Assembly: GCA_017546245.1 (NCBI GenBank)
Contig: JAFYXI010000069.1
Span: forward strand, 1-32,893
DNA from: Clostridia bacterium
GTDB lineage: Bacteria > Bacillota > Clostridia > UBA1381 > UBA9506
Direction of reading: 5' to 3'
Length of the DNA stretch: 32,893 bases
In this document: positions 31,858-32,893 of the stretch, in pieces
Layout: each line of letters opens with the position of its first letter
Numbering within the stretch: position 1 is the first letter of the stretch
Program-made: the position numbers and the translations under genes
The notes under the pieces: model-generated
Database searches by the model: none
What the model saw: the letters and a program-made list of their open reading frames with translations, nothing else
Told to the model about the DNA's origin: nothing

Positions 31858-32889
31858 ATGAATTTTATTATGAAAGAGCAGCTTTTAAAAATAGCTGAAG
31901 AAGCAAAAAATGTACTTTCTGCTGCTGCAACAGCGGCAGAGCTTGAGGATGCGCGTGTTCGCTTTCTCGGTAAAAAGGGTGAGCTTACTGCAGTTCTTCG
32001 CGGAATGGGGCAGCTTTCAGCCGAAGAACGTCCTGTAATCGGTCAGGTAGCAAACGAGGTGAGAGGACAGATTGAAGATTTAATCGAAAGCAAAAAAACT
32101 GCTGTTTTAGCAGCAGAACGTACTGCCAAGCTTGCGTCTGAAAAAATTGACGTTACAATGGCAGGCAAAAAACCTGCTCTCGGCAAACGTCATCCGTTAA
32201 CAACAGTATTGGACGAGGTTAAAGAAATCTTTATCGGTATGGGCTTTTCTATCGCAGAAGGACCTGAGGTAGAGCTTGACTATTATAACTTTGAAGCGTT
32301 AAATATCCCGAAAGACCATCCTGCACGTGATACACAGGATTCGTTCTACATTTCTGACAGCGTAGTGCTTCGTTCACAGACCTCGCCGGTTCAGGTGCGT
32401 GTTATGGAACAGCAAAAGCCGCCGCTTCGCATAATTTCTCCGGGCCGTGTGTACAGAAGTGACGCAGTTGACGCAACTCACTCACCTGTTTTCCATCAGA
32501 TTGAGGGTCTGGTTGTTGACAAGGGTATCACTATGGCAGACCTTAAAGGAACACTTGAAACCTTCTTAAAAACTCTGTACGGACCTGAGGCAAAGATTCG
32601 TTTAAGACCTCACCACTTTCCGTTTACCGAGCCGAGTGCCGAGGTTGACGTTTCGTGCTTCGTTTGCGGCGGTAAGGGTTGCCGTGTATGTAAGGGCGAA
32701 GGCTTCATCGAAATTTTAGGTGCCGGCATGGTTCATCCTAAGGTTTTAGAGCGTTGCGGAATCGACCCGAATGTATACAGCGGTTTTGCATTTGGTCTTG
32801 GTTTAGAACGTGTGGTTATGCGCCGTATGAATATTGATGACTTAAGATTGTTCTATGATAACGACTTAAGATTCTTAAAGCAGTTCTAA
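31858..32889 (+). CDS. pheS: Phenylalanyl-tRNA synthetase alpha subunit
   Basis: 343 aa, complete. N-terminal coiled coil (residues about 5-95) that binds tRNA-Phe, including [20 protein letters not shown]. Class II motif 2 region [13 protein letters not shown] and [24 protein letters not shown]; motif 3 [14 protein letters not shown] zinc-like CxxC pair, [16 protein letters not shown], is common in bacterial PheS. ATG 31858 has AGGA at 5 nt; ATG 31870 ([12 protein letters not shown]) is an alternative start. pheT should follow directly beyond the window. Controlled by the T-box leader. Confidence 0.97.
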   Translation: MNFIMKEQLLKIAEEAKNVLSAAATAAELEDARVRFLGKKGELTAVLRGMGQLSAEERPVIGQVANEVRGQIEDLIESKKTAVLAAERTAKLASEKIDVTMAGKKPALGKRHPLTTVLDEVKEIFIGMGFSIAEGPEVELDYYNFEALNIPKDHPARDTQDSFYISDSVVLRSQTSPVQVRVMEQQKPPLRIISPGRVYRSDAVDATHSPVFHQIEGLVVDKGITMADLKGTLETFLKTLYGPEAKIRLRPHHFPFTEPSAEVDVSCFVCGGKGCRVCKGEGFIEILGAGMVHPKVLERCGIDPNVYSGFAFGLGLERVVMRRMNIDDLRLFYDNDLRFLKQF

Positions 32890-32893
32890 GGGA

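Overview
The window looks like chromosome of an uncultured, low-GC, anaerobic Clostridia (Firmicutes) bacterium, probably gut-associated. The evidence is strong GGAGG-type ribosome binding sites, consensus sigma-A promoters with 17-nt spacers, a single-chain pyruvate:ferredoxin oxidoreductase, a T-box leader before pheS, a phiLC3-type phage holin and a tRNA with encoded CCA. No species can be named from the sequence.

Layout. 1-545: end of a YetF-like membrane protein gene (minus strand). 631-5310: a stress/defence-like island made of HipB (XRE) and full-length HipA kinase, an IS21-like end fragment, then a two-gene module of a HEPN-domain protein and a PD-(D/E)XK-like nuclease. The module is bracketed by an imperfect 28-29 nt direct repeat and closed by a terminator. 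5722-5797: tRNA-Trp(CCA) followed by three perfect hairpins. 6250-8685: aspartate ammonia-lyase and a divergent LysR regulator. 8741-9551: two truncated gene remnants fused head to head. 9548-18596: a carbohydrate or cyclitol catabolic region with a 1159-aa cytoplasmic hydrolase-like protein, an AraC regulator, a TIM-barrel epimerase/isomerase, a Gfo/Idh dehydrogenase, a NIF3-like protein, a creatininase-family hydrolase and a NagB-like protein. The dehydrogenase, epimerase and creatininase together resemble the IolG/IolO/IolN set of Thermotoga-type inositol oxidation (inference). 18732-22250: PFOR. 22552-26284: deoxyinosine-type DNA glycosylase and SNF2 helicase operon.

About 26425-30292: a prophage remnant, read on the minus strand. 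It keeps only the distal end of a phage: C-terminus of a variable protein, DGR template repeat, DGR reverse transcriptase, four small tail-associated or unknown proteins, a membrane protein, holin, a small acidic protein and an amidase. The template repeat (29891-30005) and variable repeat (30085-30199) align over 115 nt with 24 differences. All 24 fall at adenines of the coding-strand template and none at the other 77 positions, which is the hallmark of a diversity-generating retroelement. The target gene seems to have lost its 5' end, so this is a recently orphaned DGR.

30305-31459: a sigma-A promoter drives a strongly structured, unassigned RNA (about 30340-30500) that ends in a terminator with competing hairpins. 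It is followed by pnuC with its own promoter and structured leader. 31491-32889: T-box-controlled pheS, complete; pheT would lie just outside the window.
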